Positions 7,403-15,270 of a stretch of DNA of 64,000 bases are shown here, piece after piece. Source of the DNA: Rhinopithecimicrobium faecis (GTDB taxonomy: Bacteria; Bacteroidota; Bacteroidia; Sphingobacteriales; Sphingobacteriaceae); NCBI GenBank assembly GCA_017942165.1, contig JAGKSB010000016.1, positions 1-64,000 of the forward strand, written 5' to 3'. The notes beneath the pieces were generated by a model. That model searched no databases. It was not told the origin of the DNA and saw only the letters and a list, made by a program, of their open reading frames with translations. The position numbers and the translations under genes are program-made. The stretch's first letter is position 1, and each line of letters starts with the position of its first letter.

Positions 7403-9214
7403 TTAATAGCCTACATTTTGAATTAAATACGGCATTCCATTATTAGGTATTGGCTCATAGTACAATTCCGCAGGGAATGTCAATGGGTTCTTAGCAGTAG
7501 CAATAGCTTCAAAAGTATATTTCATATCTTTTGGAGACTTTCCTTCCTCCCACATTAACCAAGGAAATAATGAAAATGGTTGTTTATTATTAATTTCTGT
7601 TGTTCCAGTACGCCATCTTTTTAAATCCCAGAAACGGTGATTCTCAAAAGCTAACTCTACTCTACGTTCATGACGTATCCGCTCTAAGGTAACTTGAGAT
7701 CTCTGAAGTTTTGCTATACCTGCACGCTCACGAATGGCATTTGTTGCAGTAAGTGCATCATCCACTAATCCCAATTCCATGGAAGCCTCAGCATAGTTTA
7801 ATAGAATCTCGCCATAGCGAAATACCATATACGGCGTCACCGAATTTCCGTACTGCCCTAATTTTGCTGCGTCTTGTGTTAGGTATTTCTTTAAGTAAAA
7901 ACCTGTTTTTGTCGCATCACCACTATTTTGTAGAGGACCTGCGGCACCAACAATATTAATTCTATTTTCCCCAGAGCCATAAACTTCGGATGCATTGATA
8001 GAGCCACTTGTGCGTTTAACGCCATTATCAATAATCCCTCTGCGAAGTTCTACTTTTCCACTGATACCATTATAAGCCCAATCAGTATTCGGCGTCATAA
8101 TAGTTCCAAATAGACGTGGATCTTTATTGGCAAATATTCCTTCGACAGAAGAATAAGAAATAGGCTTATTATCAGCATCGGTAACCTTTAATTTCCCTGG
8201 CGTTCCATCGATATATTCGAAAGCTTCCACCATCTCCAACGTAGGATTCGTTAAACTTGAATAATCCTTCCAGAAGTTATTCGGCTGATTATAGAAATCA
8301 AAATCGTGTCCTTTTCCAGGAAAAACATACGACTTAACAAAGATGCCTTCGTTATTAGAAGCCTCATCGGCTGTTAAGAAAAGCTCTTGAAAGTTCTTCG
8401 CTTTATCAGGGTTCTGTTGGTATAGACTAAATCCGCCTTCATCGATAATTTTTTCCGATGCCGCTCTTGATTTTTCCCAGTAGCTTTTAGCATCGCTCTT
8501 AGGAATACCTACTAAACCATTTAATTCTACCGTACTGTAGCTCGCAATGGAAGCAGCATATAACATCGCGCGACTTTGCAACGCTAAAGCAGCCCATTTT
8601 GTCGCTCTATTCTGTCCTTCTGAAGCAGGATAAGAGCTCGGTAATAATTCGATAGCAGCCTGCAACTCCTTGTCTATAAAATCAAAAATTTGCTTTTCAG
8701 TAGAACGTGGAATTTTTAACGACTCTAAGTTACCCTGTTGGTAAGATTGCGTTTCCGTAATCAATGGCACCCCCCCATATCGCTTCACCATAGCAAAATA
8801 ATGGAATGCACGGATAAATCGAGCTTCTGCCGCATAACGTGCACGAATAGGTTCAGAAACTTTCGCCGTAGGTAGTTTTTCTATAAATTCATTTACTTGG
8901 CGCACTTCGGAGTAACCCCACCAGCCCAAAGATCTTGTAGGAATAGTAGGTCCGTAAGTAGTCCACGTGTAGGAAGGTACTGCTTCATCAGCATACATGC
9001 TTAAATAACCTGTACCGACCATAAAACCGAGGTCTTCCACGCGCATATGATTGTAAAGACCTGCTGTCAGGGACTGTAAACCTGCCAATGAACCGTAGGC
9101 CGAATCTTCCCCAACAATACCCAAAGGAGGTCGCTCAAGGAAGTCCTTCTCACAAGAAGTAAGTCCTAAAGTCGAAAGTGAGAAAGCTATATAAAATAAT
9201 TTTGAATGTCTCAT
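7403..9214 (-). CDS. SusD/RagB-family nutrient-binding outer-membrane lipoprotein
   Basis: 603 residues. The signal peptide ends in LTSC (Cys21), followed by the usual EKDFLERPP start of mature SusD proteins. Typical SusD features follow: the N-terminal TPR-like part with ARYAAEARFIRAFHYFAMVKRYGGVPL (about 125-155), and the C-terminal RYGEILLNYAEASMELG, ATNAIRERAG, RIRHERRVELAFENHRFWDL. SusD proteins sit on the cell surface as lids on SusC channels and bind the incoming glycan or peptide. The gene starts 6 nt after the SusC stop. No glycoside hydrolase or sensor gene is adjacent, so the substrate is unknown. Confidence 0.95.
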   Translation of the reverse strand: MRHSKLFYIAFSLSTLGLTSCEKDFLERPPLGIVGEDSAYGSLAGLQSLTAGLYNHMRVEDLGFMVGTGYLSMYADEAVPSYTWTTYGPTIPTRSLGWWGYSEVRQVNEFIEKLPTAKVSEPIRARYAAEARFIRAFHYFAMVKRYGGVPLITETQSYQQGNLESLKIPRSTEKQIFDFIDKELQAAIELLPSSYPASEGQNRATKWAALALQSRAMLYAASIASYSTVELNGLVGIPKSDAKSYWEKSRAASEKIIDEGGFSLYQQNPDKAKNFQELFLTADEASNNEGIFVKSYVFPGKGHDFDFYNQPNNFWKDYSSLTNPTLEMVEAFEYIDGTPGKLKVTDADNKPISYSSVEGIFANKDPRLFGTIMTPNTDWAYNGISGKVELRRGIIDNGVKRTSGSINASEVYGSGENRINIVGAAGPLQNSGDATKTGFYLKKYLTQDAAKLGQYGNSVTPYMVFRYGEILLNYAEASMELGLVDDALTATNAIRERAGIAKLQRSQVTLERIRHERRVELAFENHRFWDLKRWRTGTTEINNKQPFSLFPWLMWEEGKSPKDMKYTFEAIATAKNPLTFPAELYYEPIPNNGMPYLIQNVGY

Positions 9215-9220
9215 AATAGA

Positions 9221-12200
9221 TTAAAATTTTGCTTGGATACCGAAACTAATTACACGCTGCTGTGGATAATATCTTCCCGTAAGACTCTCTTCAGTAACCT
9301 CGGGATCAAGATATTTAACATTAGTAATGGTAAATAGATTACTAGCATTAGCGTAAATACGAAGTCCTTTAATATTTGCCTTCTCTAATAAATCCGCACT
9401 AAATGAATAGCCTAAATCAATATTCTTTAGTCTTAAATAATACGCATTAGTAACCCAGAAAGAAGACAATAAGGAATTGTTATCCGAACCATTTAAGCGT
9501 GTAGAAGGGAATTTACCCGCTACCCACTCACTATTAGGGTCGTAGATATCGGCGCGGTGCCAACGGTCTGTAAAGTAATCATAGGTATTTCCTCCATTAA
9601 AGAATGGACGTTGGATTTCATTACCAAAATACGTAGAATAATTTGTAGCACCTTGGAACAACATACTTATATCAAAGCCTTTCCAGGAAGCAGCAAGGTT
9701 TAAACCAAAGAAAATATCAGGATTAAAGCCTCTACCAATAACTTTACGATCTGAAGCGTTAACAACACCATCGTTATTTAAATCGGCATATTTTAAATCT
9801 CCTGGAAGTAATGATTTATTAGCATTATTATCTTGAATTGGTGCATTCGCGATTTCTTCCATATTCTGAAATTGTCCTATATAATCATAGCCCATCAAAA
9901 TATTCTGATTTCTATTTGCCCGGTTGTCTAAATAATTAGACCAAGCACTATTGAATGGAGATTGCTCTATATGTACATTTCTATTCTGCTTGTAACTTAC
10001 ATTTGGTGAAATGCTAAATGAAAAATCATTGATCGTCTTGCTGTAAGTCAATGCAACTTCAAAACCACGAATCTCATCCGAATTTAAGTTTTCCTGAGGC
10101 AGTGAAATTCCTGCTGTAGAAGGAATTGTTACCGAAGCTCTCGTTGCTGGAAGACCTATTCTTTTACGGTAAAAGGCGTCTAAGCTCACTGTAAAAGCAC
10201 TGTTCCATAAACTAGCGTCAAATCCGATATTGGTAATCTGTGATTTTGAATACGTTAAAATATAGTTGGGCTGTACCGCTGGATTTAAATTATTCGTCAG
10301 CGATCCTGGATTAAAGACGTAAGAGCCATTACCGTAGTTATAGCCTAAATAATATTGACCTCCAGAAAGTGGTGAATCATCTGGCGACTCTCCCCAGGAT
10401 GCACGCAGTTTTAAAGAGTTTATAGCAGGAATATTAAACCAGCTTTCTTTATTTAACACCCACCCTACGGAAACAGCAGGGAAGAACGCAAATCGTGTAG
10501 CGGGTGGCAACTTATAGGAACCATCATAACGACCTGAAAATTCAATTAGGTATTTATTATCGTAATCATAGTTTACCCTTCCAACATACCCTTCACGCGC
10601 TTGATAAGTCGCAAAACCATCTAAGTTTTGGTTCGCCAAGTTTCCTAAATTAAGTTGCTCTAGTCCCTCTAAAGCATACTGTCTGTAGGCGTATAAGTAG
10701 TCATCATTAAAATAACGGCGCTCAAAAAGGGCTAAGGCTTTCACATTATGCTTACCTACAAAAGTACGATTGTAGGATAATGAGGATTGTAATACTGTCT
10801 GAACTTCATTGGTATTAGATTTTGAAAGTGAAGTTGGATTCTGTAAGATTACAGGGTTGTAAGTATCGTTTGTTCCATCATAGTTATACAAAGCATACTG
10901 CTTTCTGTAGTTGGTAAGGTCCCTATTTGTAAATTTATAAGAATACATAACCTTAGCACTAAGCCCCTCAACACCTGGAATTCTATAATTTAAGGATCCT
11001 ATGGAAGTAATTTCCTTCTTTAAATCATCAATATGTCCAGAGTACTTATCATCCATTTCTGCTAGTACGTTAGCGCCAATAGAGTTAATCCCATAATAAT
11101 CTCTATTGCCATTTGCAAAAGCTTGAGAAGTAGGTAATGAGCGTCTAATACCGTTAATGATTAAGCCTGGTGTAGCAGATACAGGTGTATGAAGATCTGT
11201 AACGATACCTCCGACATTTACTTCAGCAGTTAAGCGATCCGTAATGTCTGCAATAATATTTGATCTAAAGTTGTAACGTTTAAATTTTGTGGCATCACTC
11301 TTCCAAATACTTTTCTGATCTAAATAACTTCCCGAAAGGAAATATTTAATCTTCTCGGCACCGCCATTGATATTCACATTATGCTGCGTCATGGGTGCAA
11401 TTTTTCGCACCGCTAAATCCTGCCAACTTGTAGATGTAAATTCTGGTGAACTTTGATCTCTCCACTTTTGAACAATATCTGCACCATAGGTAGGATTAAA
11501 AGGGCGATTGTTAACCAATTGATCGTTTAGTACGGCCTCATCATATAAATGTGTGTACTGACCTGCATTTAGCATATTCGGGTAGGTGGTATTACTTTGC
11601 ATAGCATAGAACCCATTGTAGCTAATTGAAGTCTTTCCTGAGGTACCCTTTTTTGTAGTAACTAAAATTGCTCCATTGGCGGCAGAAAAACCATAAATAT
11701 TCGCGGAAGCATCTTTAAGGACCGTGATACTCTCAATCTCCGAAGCATCAATATTATTAAAGGATCCCGGAACACCGTCAATTAATACTAAGGCATTACC
11801 AAAACCACGAATATTAAATCTCGAAGCATCCGCTCCTGGTTGACCACTCGGCTGAGTAACTGTTAGTCCTGGTAAGCGGCCTGCCAATGAATTGGATAAG
11901 TTTGCGACTGGCGCCTTCACTAAATCTTGGCCCTTAACTTCAGCTACGGAACCTGTAACTGTTGCCTTCTTCTGCGTACCATATCCAACTACGACAACCT
12001 CTTCAAGATTGTCAACAGGGGAAAGATTAACAGTTAACTGCGAGGAAGCTAGTAATTCCTGTGATTTATAGCCTGTATAGCTTATGCTAATAAGCGCATC
12101 CTTAGCGACATCATTCAGTACAAATGTTCCATCAGCTTTGGAACCAATTCCAATCGAAGTTCCTTTAACACGAATTGTTGCTCCTAAGACAGGATTTAAA

Positions 12201-12403
12201 TTTTCATCTAATACTTTCCCGTTGATGGTAATTTTATCTTGGAACTTAGCACTCAGCTTAAAGGAGTTTTCAGTACTACCAGAATTAATTGATCTCGCAT
12301 AAGCAGGCGAATATGCTGCAGAACCTGCAGCCAGGAAGACTAAAAGCATCCTCAGTTTTTGACTTCCAAGGGAATGTTTTTTTGGCCGTAATGAAAACAT
12401 CAT
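9221..12403 (-). CDS. SusC/RagA-family TonB-dependent outer-membrane transporter
   Basis: 1060 residues from the ATG at 12403; the frame is open upstream to a GTG at 12463, but the ATG gives a proper signal peptide (MMFSLRPKKHSLGSQK, hydrophobic core, AYA). A carboxypeptidase-regulatory-like domain spans about 57-130 (GKVLDENLNPVLGATIRVKG). The SusC signature LEEVVVVGYGTQKKATVTGS follows at 133-152, then the plug (IRGFGNALVLIDGVPG, VLKDASANIYGFSAANGAIL) and the beta-barrel ending in ISFGIQAKF. It imports the ligand captured by SusD, driven by TonB. It is the first gene of the susC-susD-DUF3823 operon; no anti-sigma/sigma pair or hybrid sensor is adjacent. Confidence 0.95.
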   Translation of the reverse strand: MMFSLRPKKHSLGSQKLRMLLVFLAAGSAAYSPAYARSINSGSTENSFKLSAKFQDKITINGKVLDENLNPVLGATIRVKGTSIGIGSKADGTFVLNDVAKDALISISYTGYKSQELLASSQLTVNLSPVDNLEEVVVVGYGTQKKATVTGSVAEVKGQDLVKAPVANLSNSLAGRLPGLTVTQPSGQPGADASRFNIRGFGNALVLIDGVPGSFNNIDASEIESITVLKDASANIYGFSAANGAILVTTKKGTSGKTSISYNGFYAMQSNTTYPNMLNAGQYTHLYDEAVLNDQLVNNRPFNPTYGADIVQKWRDQSSPEFTSTSWQDLAVRKIAPMTQHNVNINGGAEKIKYFLSGSYLDQKSIWKSDATKFKRYNFRSNIIADITDRLTAEVNVGGIVTDLHTPVSATPGLIINGIRRSLPTSQAFANGNRDYYGINSIGANVLAEMDDKYSGHIDDLKKEITSIGSLNYRIPGVEGLSAKVMYSYKFTNRDLTNYRKQYALYNYDGTNDTYNPVILQNPTSLSKSNTNEVQTVLQSSLSYNRTFVGKHNVKALALFERRYFNDDYLYAYRQYALEGLEQLNLGNLANQNLDGFATYQAREGYVGRVNYDYDNKYLIEFSGRYDGSYKLPPATRFAFFPAVSVGWVLNKESWFNIPAINSLKLRASWGESPDDSPLSGGQYYLGYNYGNGSYVFNPGSLTNNLNPAVQPNYILTYSKSQITNIGFDASLWNSAFTVSLDAFYRKRIGLPATRASVTIPSTAGISLPQENLNSDEIRGFEVALTYSKTINDFSFSISPNVSYKQNRNVHIEQSPFNSAWSNYLDNRANRNQNILMGYDYIGQFQNMEEIANAPIQDNNANKSLLPGDLKYADLNNDGVVNASDRKVIGRGFNPDIFFGLNLAASWKGFDISMLFQGATNYSTYFGNEIQRPFFNGGNTYDYFTDRWHRADIYDPNSEWVAGKFPSTRLNGSDNNSLLSSFWVTNAYYLRLKNIDLGYSFSADLLEKANIKGLRIYANASNLFTITNVKYLDPEVTEESLTGRYYPQQRVISFGIQAKF

Positions 12404-12637
12404 AAAGTTATTATAAGTTAGTTTTAATTGAGTTTTGCTATCGTAGGTTATTATAGCACGCACACCGTTTATTACTATTAATATTATTTACTATTAAGTA
12501 ATAATAAAATCTAAATTACTATTAATTGCAATAAAAAAAAGTGCATTTTGAACGAAATCGATTGCGTAAATTTTCATTATATAGGTTTATAGCCCTTAAA
12601 AGCTTACTTCCAACAAATTATGTTGTAACAAGATTTA

Positions 12638-12775
12638 ATGAAAATCCTATCGTCAATTGTAAAAATAGAATGTTCTGGAGATGGCTTGCGTGATATATTA
12701 CCAAACTCAGAGGTAAAAATCAGAATGCTTCAAGGAGGACTTGGAGCGAAAAGAAAGAGGTATGCACTAAAATGA
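12638..12775 (+). CDS. Possible 45-residue small protein or gene remnant
   Basis: ATG at 12638 to TGA at 12773-12775 gives a 45-residue Lys/Arg-rich basic peptide containing SGDGLRDILPNSEVKIRMLQ and ending GGLGAKRKRYALK. The stop lies 1 nt before the terminator stem at 12777. The residue composition looks protein-like, not random, and it could be the tail of a decayed gene, but I recognise no family and see no promoter or ribosome-binding site. Confidence 0.25.
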   Translation: MKILSSIVKIECSGDGLRDILPNSEVKIRMLQGGLGAKRKRYALK

Positions 12776-12776
12776 T

Positions 12777-12811
12777 AGCAGCTGTACCTTATTGAGTAAG
12801 GTACAGCTGCT
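12777..12811 (-). terminator. Terminator hairpin of the fimbrillin-like operon
   Basis: A perfect 15-bp stem (12777-12791 with 12797-12811) with a 5-nt loop, 16 nt past the stop of the minus-strand gene. On that strand it is followed by only a modest T-rich stretch (TATCATTTTAG). It could also serve the short plus-strand frame that ends at 12775. Confidence 0.7.
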
Positions 12812-12826
12812 AACTAAAAAATCTTA

Positions 12827-14218
12827 TTACTCAACAGTTTCATCATATCTACCCATAAAAATAAAACTACTACCAGGGAGAAAATTACTATGTTCAGCTG
12901 TGTAATTGATATATCTATGTCGAATTAAAGGATAAGGCTCAAGATATTCTTTATAACCATCTAATACTTCGGCATTTATAGGTAAATCATTAAAATCTAC
13001 GTCCATACGAATAAAGTTTTTGTTCACATTTTTTTTAGTAGGGATATAAAAATAATCATTCGTAACTAATGTATTCTGAAAATTTCTAATATGTTCACCA
13101 TATGGAGTTTCACCGGGAATATTAATTGATTGTAAGATTCTATCATCAAAAGAGTAGGCAAATCCACGACCACCTAGAGGGCTAGAATCAGGACCATATA
13201 AAGTTGTAGCCTCTGGATTCATATTATATATAAAGGAATTTATACTGATATCGAATTTTTCGTAAGTTTTAATTTCAAAATAATCCATTTCTCTAAAATC
13301 ATAAATTCCTACATACAATCCTGCATCCGCTTGATCTAAGAAATCACGCCCTTCCGCTTCATAAGGACTTATCTTTCCGAAATGAACTTTTATATTTTCA
13401 CGACCTTGAGGTGAAATATGAATAAATGGATGCGCATGATTTTTAGGTAATTTACCAGTTAATTCTTCAGAATAATTCCCTGAAGGATCTTGAGAATAGG
13501 TCAACCAAGGTTCTTTATAACGGGAGCCATAAGTTCCTGATTCCAAAAGTAGACCAAATTTAAAGCGTGCTGTAGTTTGGTTAAATAACAAATCTACCTC
13601 AATTCCATCCTCCGTAAAATCACTACCGTCTATGACGTCATGAGCAGTCATTAATGGCTTATTAAGCAGACTCTCAACGGTTATAAATTCTGCAATTACT
13701 TTCTTAGTTTCGTGCGTATAAACTTCAGTTGCCAAATAATCATCAAAACCTTGGTTTACAGGGTCATCTAGCGGGTCCGTTGTATTATTATAGGTGAAGG
13801 AATATACATCATACACATCTCCTGAACTGAGTGTCACATCTAAAAATGATTCTACCGTAGCTCCGACTTTTATTAAACTGTTCGACATCACCAAGCTATC
13901 CTTTTGACGGACGATCACTACCCTAATATTAGCTTGGGGAGTCATCTCTATCCTAGAGTTCTGGGCTATTTTATTGTTTATTGACGCATCCTTTTCAACG
14001 CTAGCCACCATAAACTTTCCAGCATTTGGTTTCTTAGCATTTAAACTAGCTTTTTTTATTGTGTTGTTAGTTCCATTTCCACTTGTAAAATCTTGCATAC
14101 CCAAAACTTTAATTTTAACTTTTGAAGATGCGTCACCTTTATTAGCGAGTGGGTCTTTCTGACATCCCACTAAAACTAGTAGAAAAAAAAAGCAATAAAT
14201 CTTAATTATACTATTCAT
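12827..14218 (-). CDS. Fimbrillin-like lipoprotein (tentative)
   Basis: 463 residues. The signal peptide ends in LVGC (Cys19). The mature protein is beta-rich with no enzymatic motif. The layout, a lipoprotein with a long threonine/serine/asparagine-rich N-terminal part, strands such as ANIRVVIVRQKDSLVMSNS, then a C-terminal beta domain ending GSSFIFMGRYDETVE, resembles the fimbrillin (FimA/Mfa-type) adhesin families of Bacteroidota, but no motif proves it. The gene ends at a strong hairpin and is preceded 29 nt upstream by a 67-residue companion gene on the same strand, probably co-transcribed. Alternative: an unrelated surface lipoprotein. Confidence 0.6.
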   Translation of the reverse strand: MNSIIKIYCFFFLLVLVGCQKDPLANKGDASSKVKIKVLGMQDFTSGNGTNNTIKKASLNAKKPNAGKFMVASVEKDASINNKIAQNSRIEMTPQANIRVVIVRQKDSLVMSNSLIKVGATVESFLDVTLSSGDVYDVYSFTYNNTTDPLDDPVNQGFDDYLATEVYTHETKKVIAEFITVESLLNKPLMTAHDVIDGSDFTEDGIEVDLLFNQTTARFKFGLLLESGTYGSRYKEPWLTYSQDPSGNYSEELTGKLPKNHAHPFIHISPQGRENIKVHFGKISPYEAEGRDFLDQADAGLYVGIYDFREMDYFEIKTYEKFDISINSFIYNMNPEATTLYGPDSSPLGGRGFAYSFDDRILQSINIPGETPYGEHIRNFQNTLVTNDYFYIPTKKNVNKNFIRMDVDFNDLPINAEVLDGYKEYLEPYPLIRHRYINYTAEHSNFLPGSSFIFMGRYDETVE

Positions 14219-14247
14219 ATATATGCGGTAATATGGTTATTATGTTT

Positions 14248-14451
14248 TTATAATGTATTTGCAGGATGTGGGGCATTATCGGTATTATCACCAGACCAAA
14301 TACTGGCATCTGAACCGAAGTCAATAATTCCCATACTAAAACTGGATTCTTCCAGTTCTTTATTTTGATAGGTAATAGAACCTGTTGCAATACTATTTTC
14401 TAATGAAATCATAGTAAAGTAAATCTGTGGGGTGGTATAATTATTTTTCAA
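14248..14451 (-). CDS. Small peptide gene preceding the fimbrillin-like gene (TTG start)
   Basis: 67 residues beginning MKNNYTTPQI and continuing FTMISLENSIATGS, a pattern seen in short Bacteroidota proteins encoded ahead of fimbrillin-like lipoprotein genes. The start codon is TTG at 14451; the next in-frame ATG, at 14412, would remove the conserved K-x-x-Y-x-x-P-x-I opening, so TTG is preferred. There is no signal peptide or membrane segment. The C-terminal half is acidic and ends NAPHPANTL. The function is unknown; position suggests it belongs to the same operon as 12827-14218. Confidence 0.6.
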   Translation of the reverse strand: MKNNYTTPQIYFTMISLENSIATGSITYQNKELEESSFSMGIIDFGSDASIWSGDNTDNAPHPANTL

Positions 14452-14649
14452 TGGAATTACTTTTTGTTAAGATAGATAACTTAATAAGTATAATTTATAC
14501 TGCTAATTAAAAGTTATTTTTTTTTATTTGGAAATAAATCAACTATATGTAATGAATATTACTATTTAAATGAGTCATTTAAATAGTTAACACCCTGCTT
14601 TTAAGCGACTTAATTTTCAATTCGAAAAAATCAAATTGTAACAATAAAA

Positions 14650-14681
14650 TTGACTATTTTTTTTATTATCTACTTTATTTG
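14650..14681 (+). promoter_or_regulatory. Candidate Bacteroidota sigma-ABfr promoter
   Basis: TTGAC at 14650-14654 and TTTATTTG at 14674-14681 (one mismatch to TAnnTTTG) with a 19-nt spacing, 50 nt ahead of the start at 14732. Confidence 0.5.
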
Positions 14682-14731
14682 TTATCTTAGATAATAACGA
14701 ATACTTACCTCTTTACTTAACCTATAATAAT

Positions 14732-15142
14732 ATGATAACCTTTTATATCATCTTGGCAATACATTTAATCTATTCTTTTTGCGTAGCCCGTTATTATGGC
14801 GCTAAAAAACAGTTAGGAGCACTATATACGTTTCTCTTTTGCTTATTTCTGACACCATTTTTAGGATCCTTAATAGTTAGTTGCAGTAGAAGTAAAAACA
14901 GTACCTTATATCAATCTCCCTCCAAATGGAAGTTCGCTGGTGGAATTTTGTTACTTAGCGTTGGAACCTATTTCCTAATTTATCAAGTAGATTACCAACA
15001 ACTTACGAATCAAGTCTTAAGCTATTCTAATTTCTCTGTACTTGGTGCTACTCTGGCTGTAATTACCTGGGGAGCCTTCTGTATCCAAAGGTCTCAAGGA
15101 ATTGGCAAGTATGAAAATTCAAAAACTTTAAATTTTATTTAA
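14732..15142 (+). CDS. Small integral membrane protein of unknown function
   Basis: 136 residues with four predicted membrane helices (about 2-20, 28-50, 69-85 and 100-118). A short cytoplasmic-type loop RYYGAKKQLG and the LTPFLGSLIV pair in the second helix resemble small membrane proteins of unknown role in Bacteroidota. No catalytic residues are apparent. It has its own candidate promoter and is separated from the TonB receptor gene by 128 nt, so it may be monocistronic. Confidence 0.7.
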   Translation: MITFYIILAIHLIYSFCVARYYGAKKQLGALYTFLFCLFLTPFLGSLIVSCSRSKNSTLYQSPSKWKFAGGILLLSVGTYFLIYQVDYQQLTNQVLSYSNFSVLGATLAVITWGAFCIQRSQGIGKYENSKTLNFI

Positions 15143-15270
15143 GGCAGTAAATCCCTCTATTTGAGAGCACTAAAAAACAAGATATAAGACAATAAAAAAG
15201 ACAACACAAAACGCTATTCATATTTAGTCTAAATAAACCTATCTTTGCAAGACTGGATTTATTCTAACTA

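Larger units (their letters stand above)
12404..12826. other. Intergenic region upstream of susC
   Basis: 423 nt holding the susC promoter region (AT-rich, several TATTAATATTATTTACTATT-like stretches, no clear -7/-33 pair), a short plus-strand open frame (12638-12775) and the hairpin at 12777-12811. Nothing else was recognised. Confidence 0.5.
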
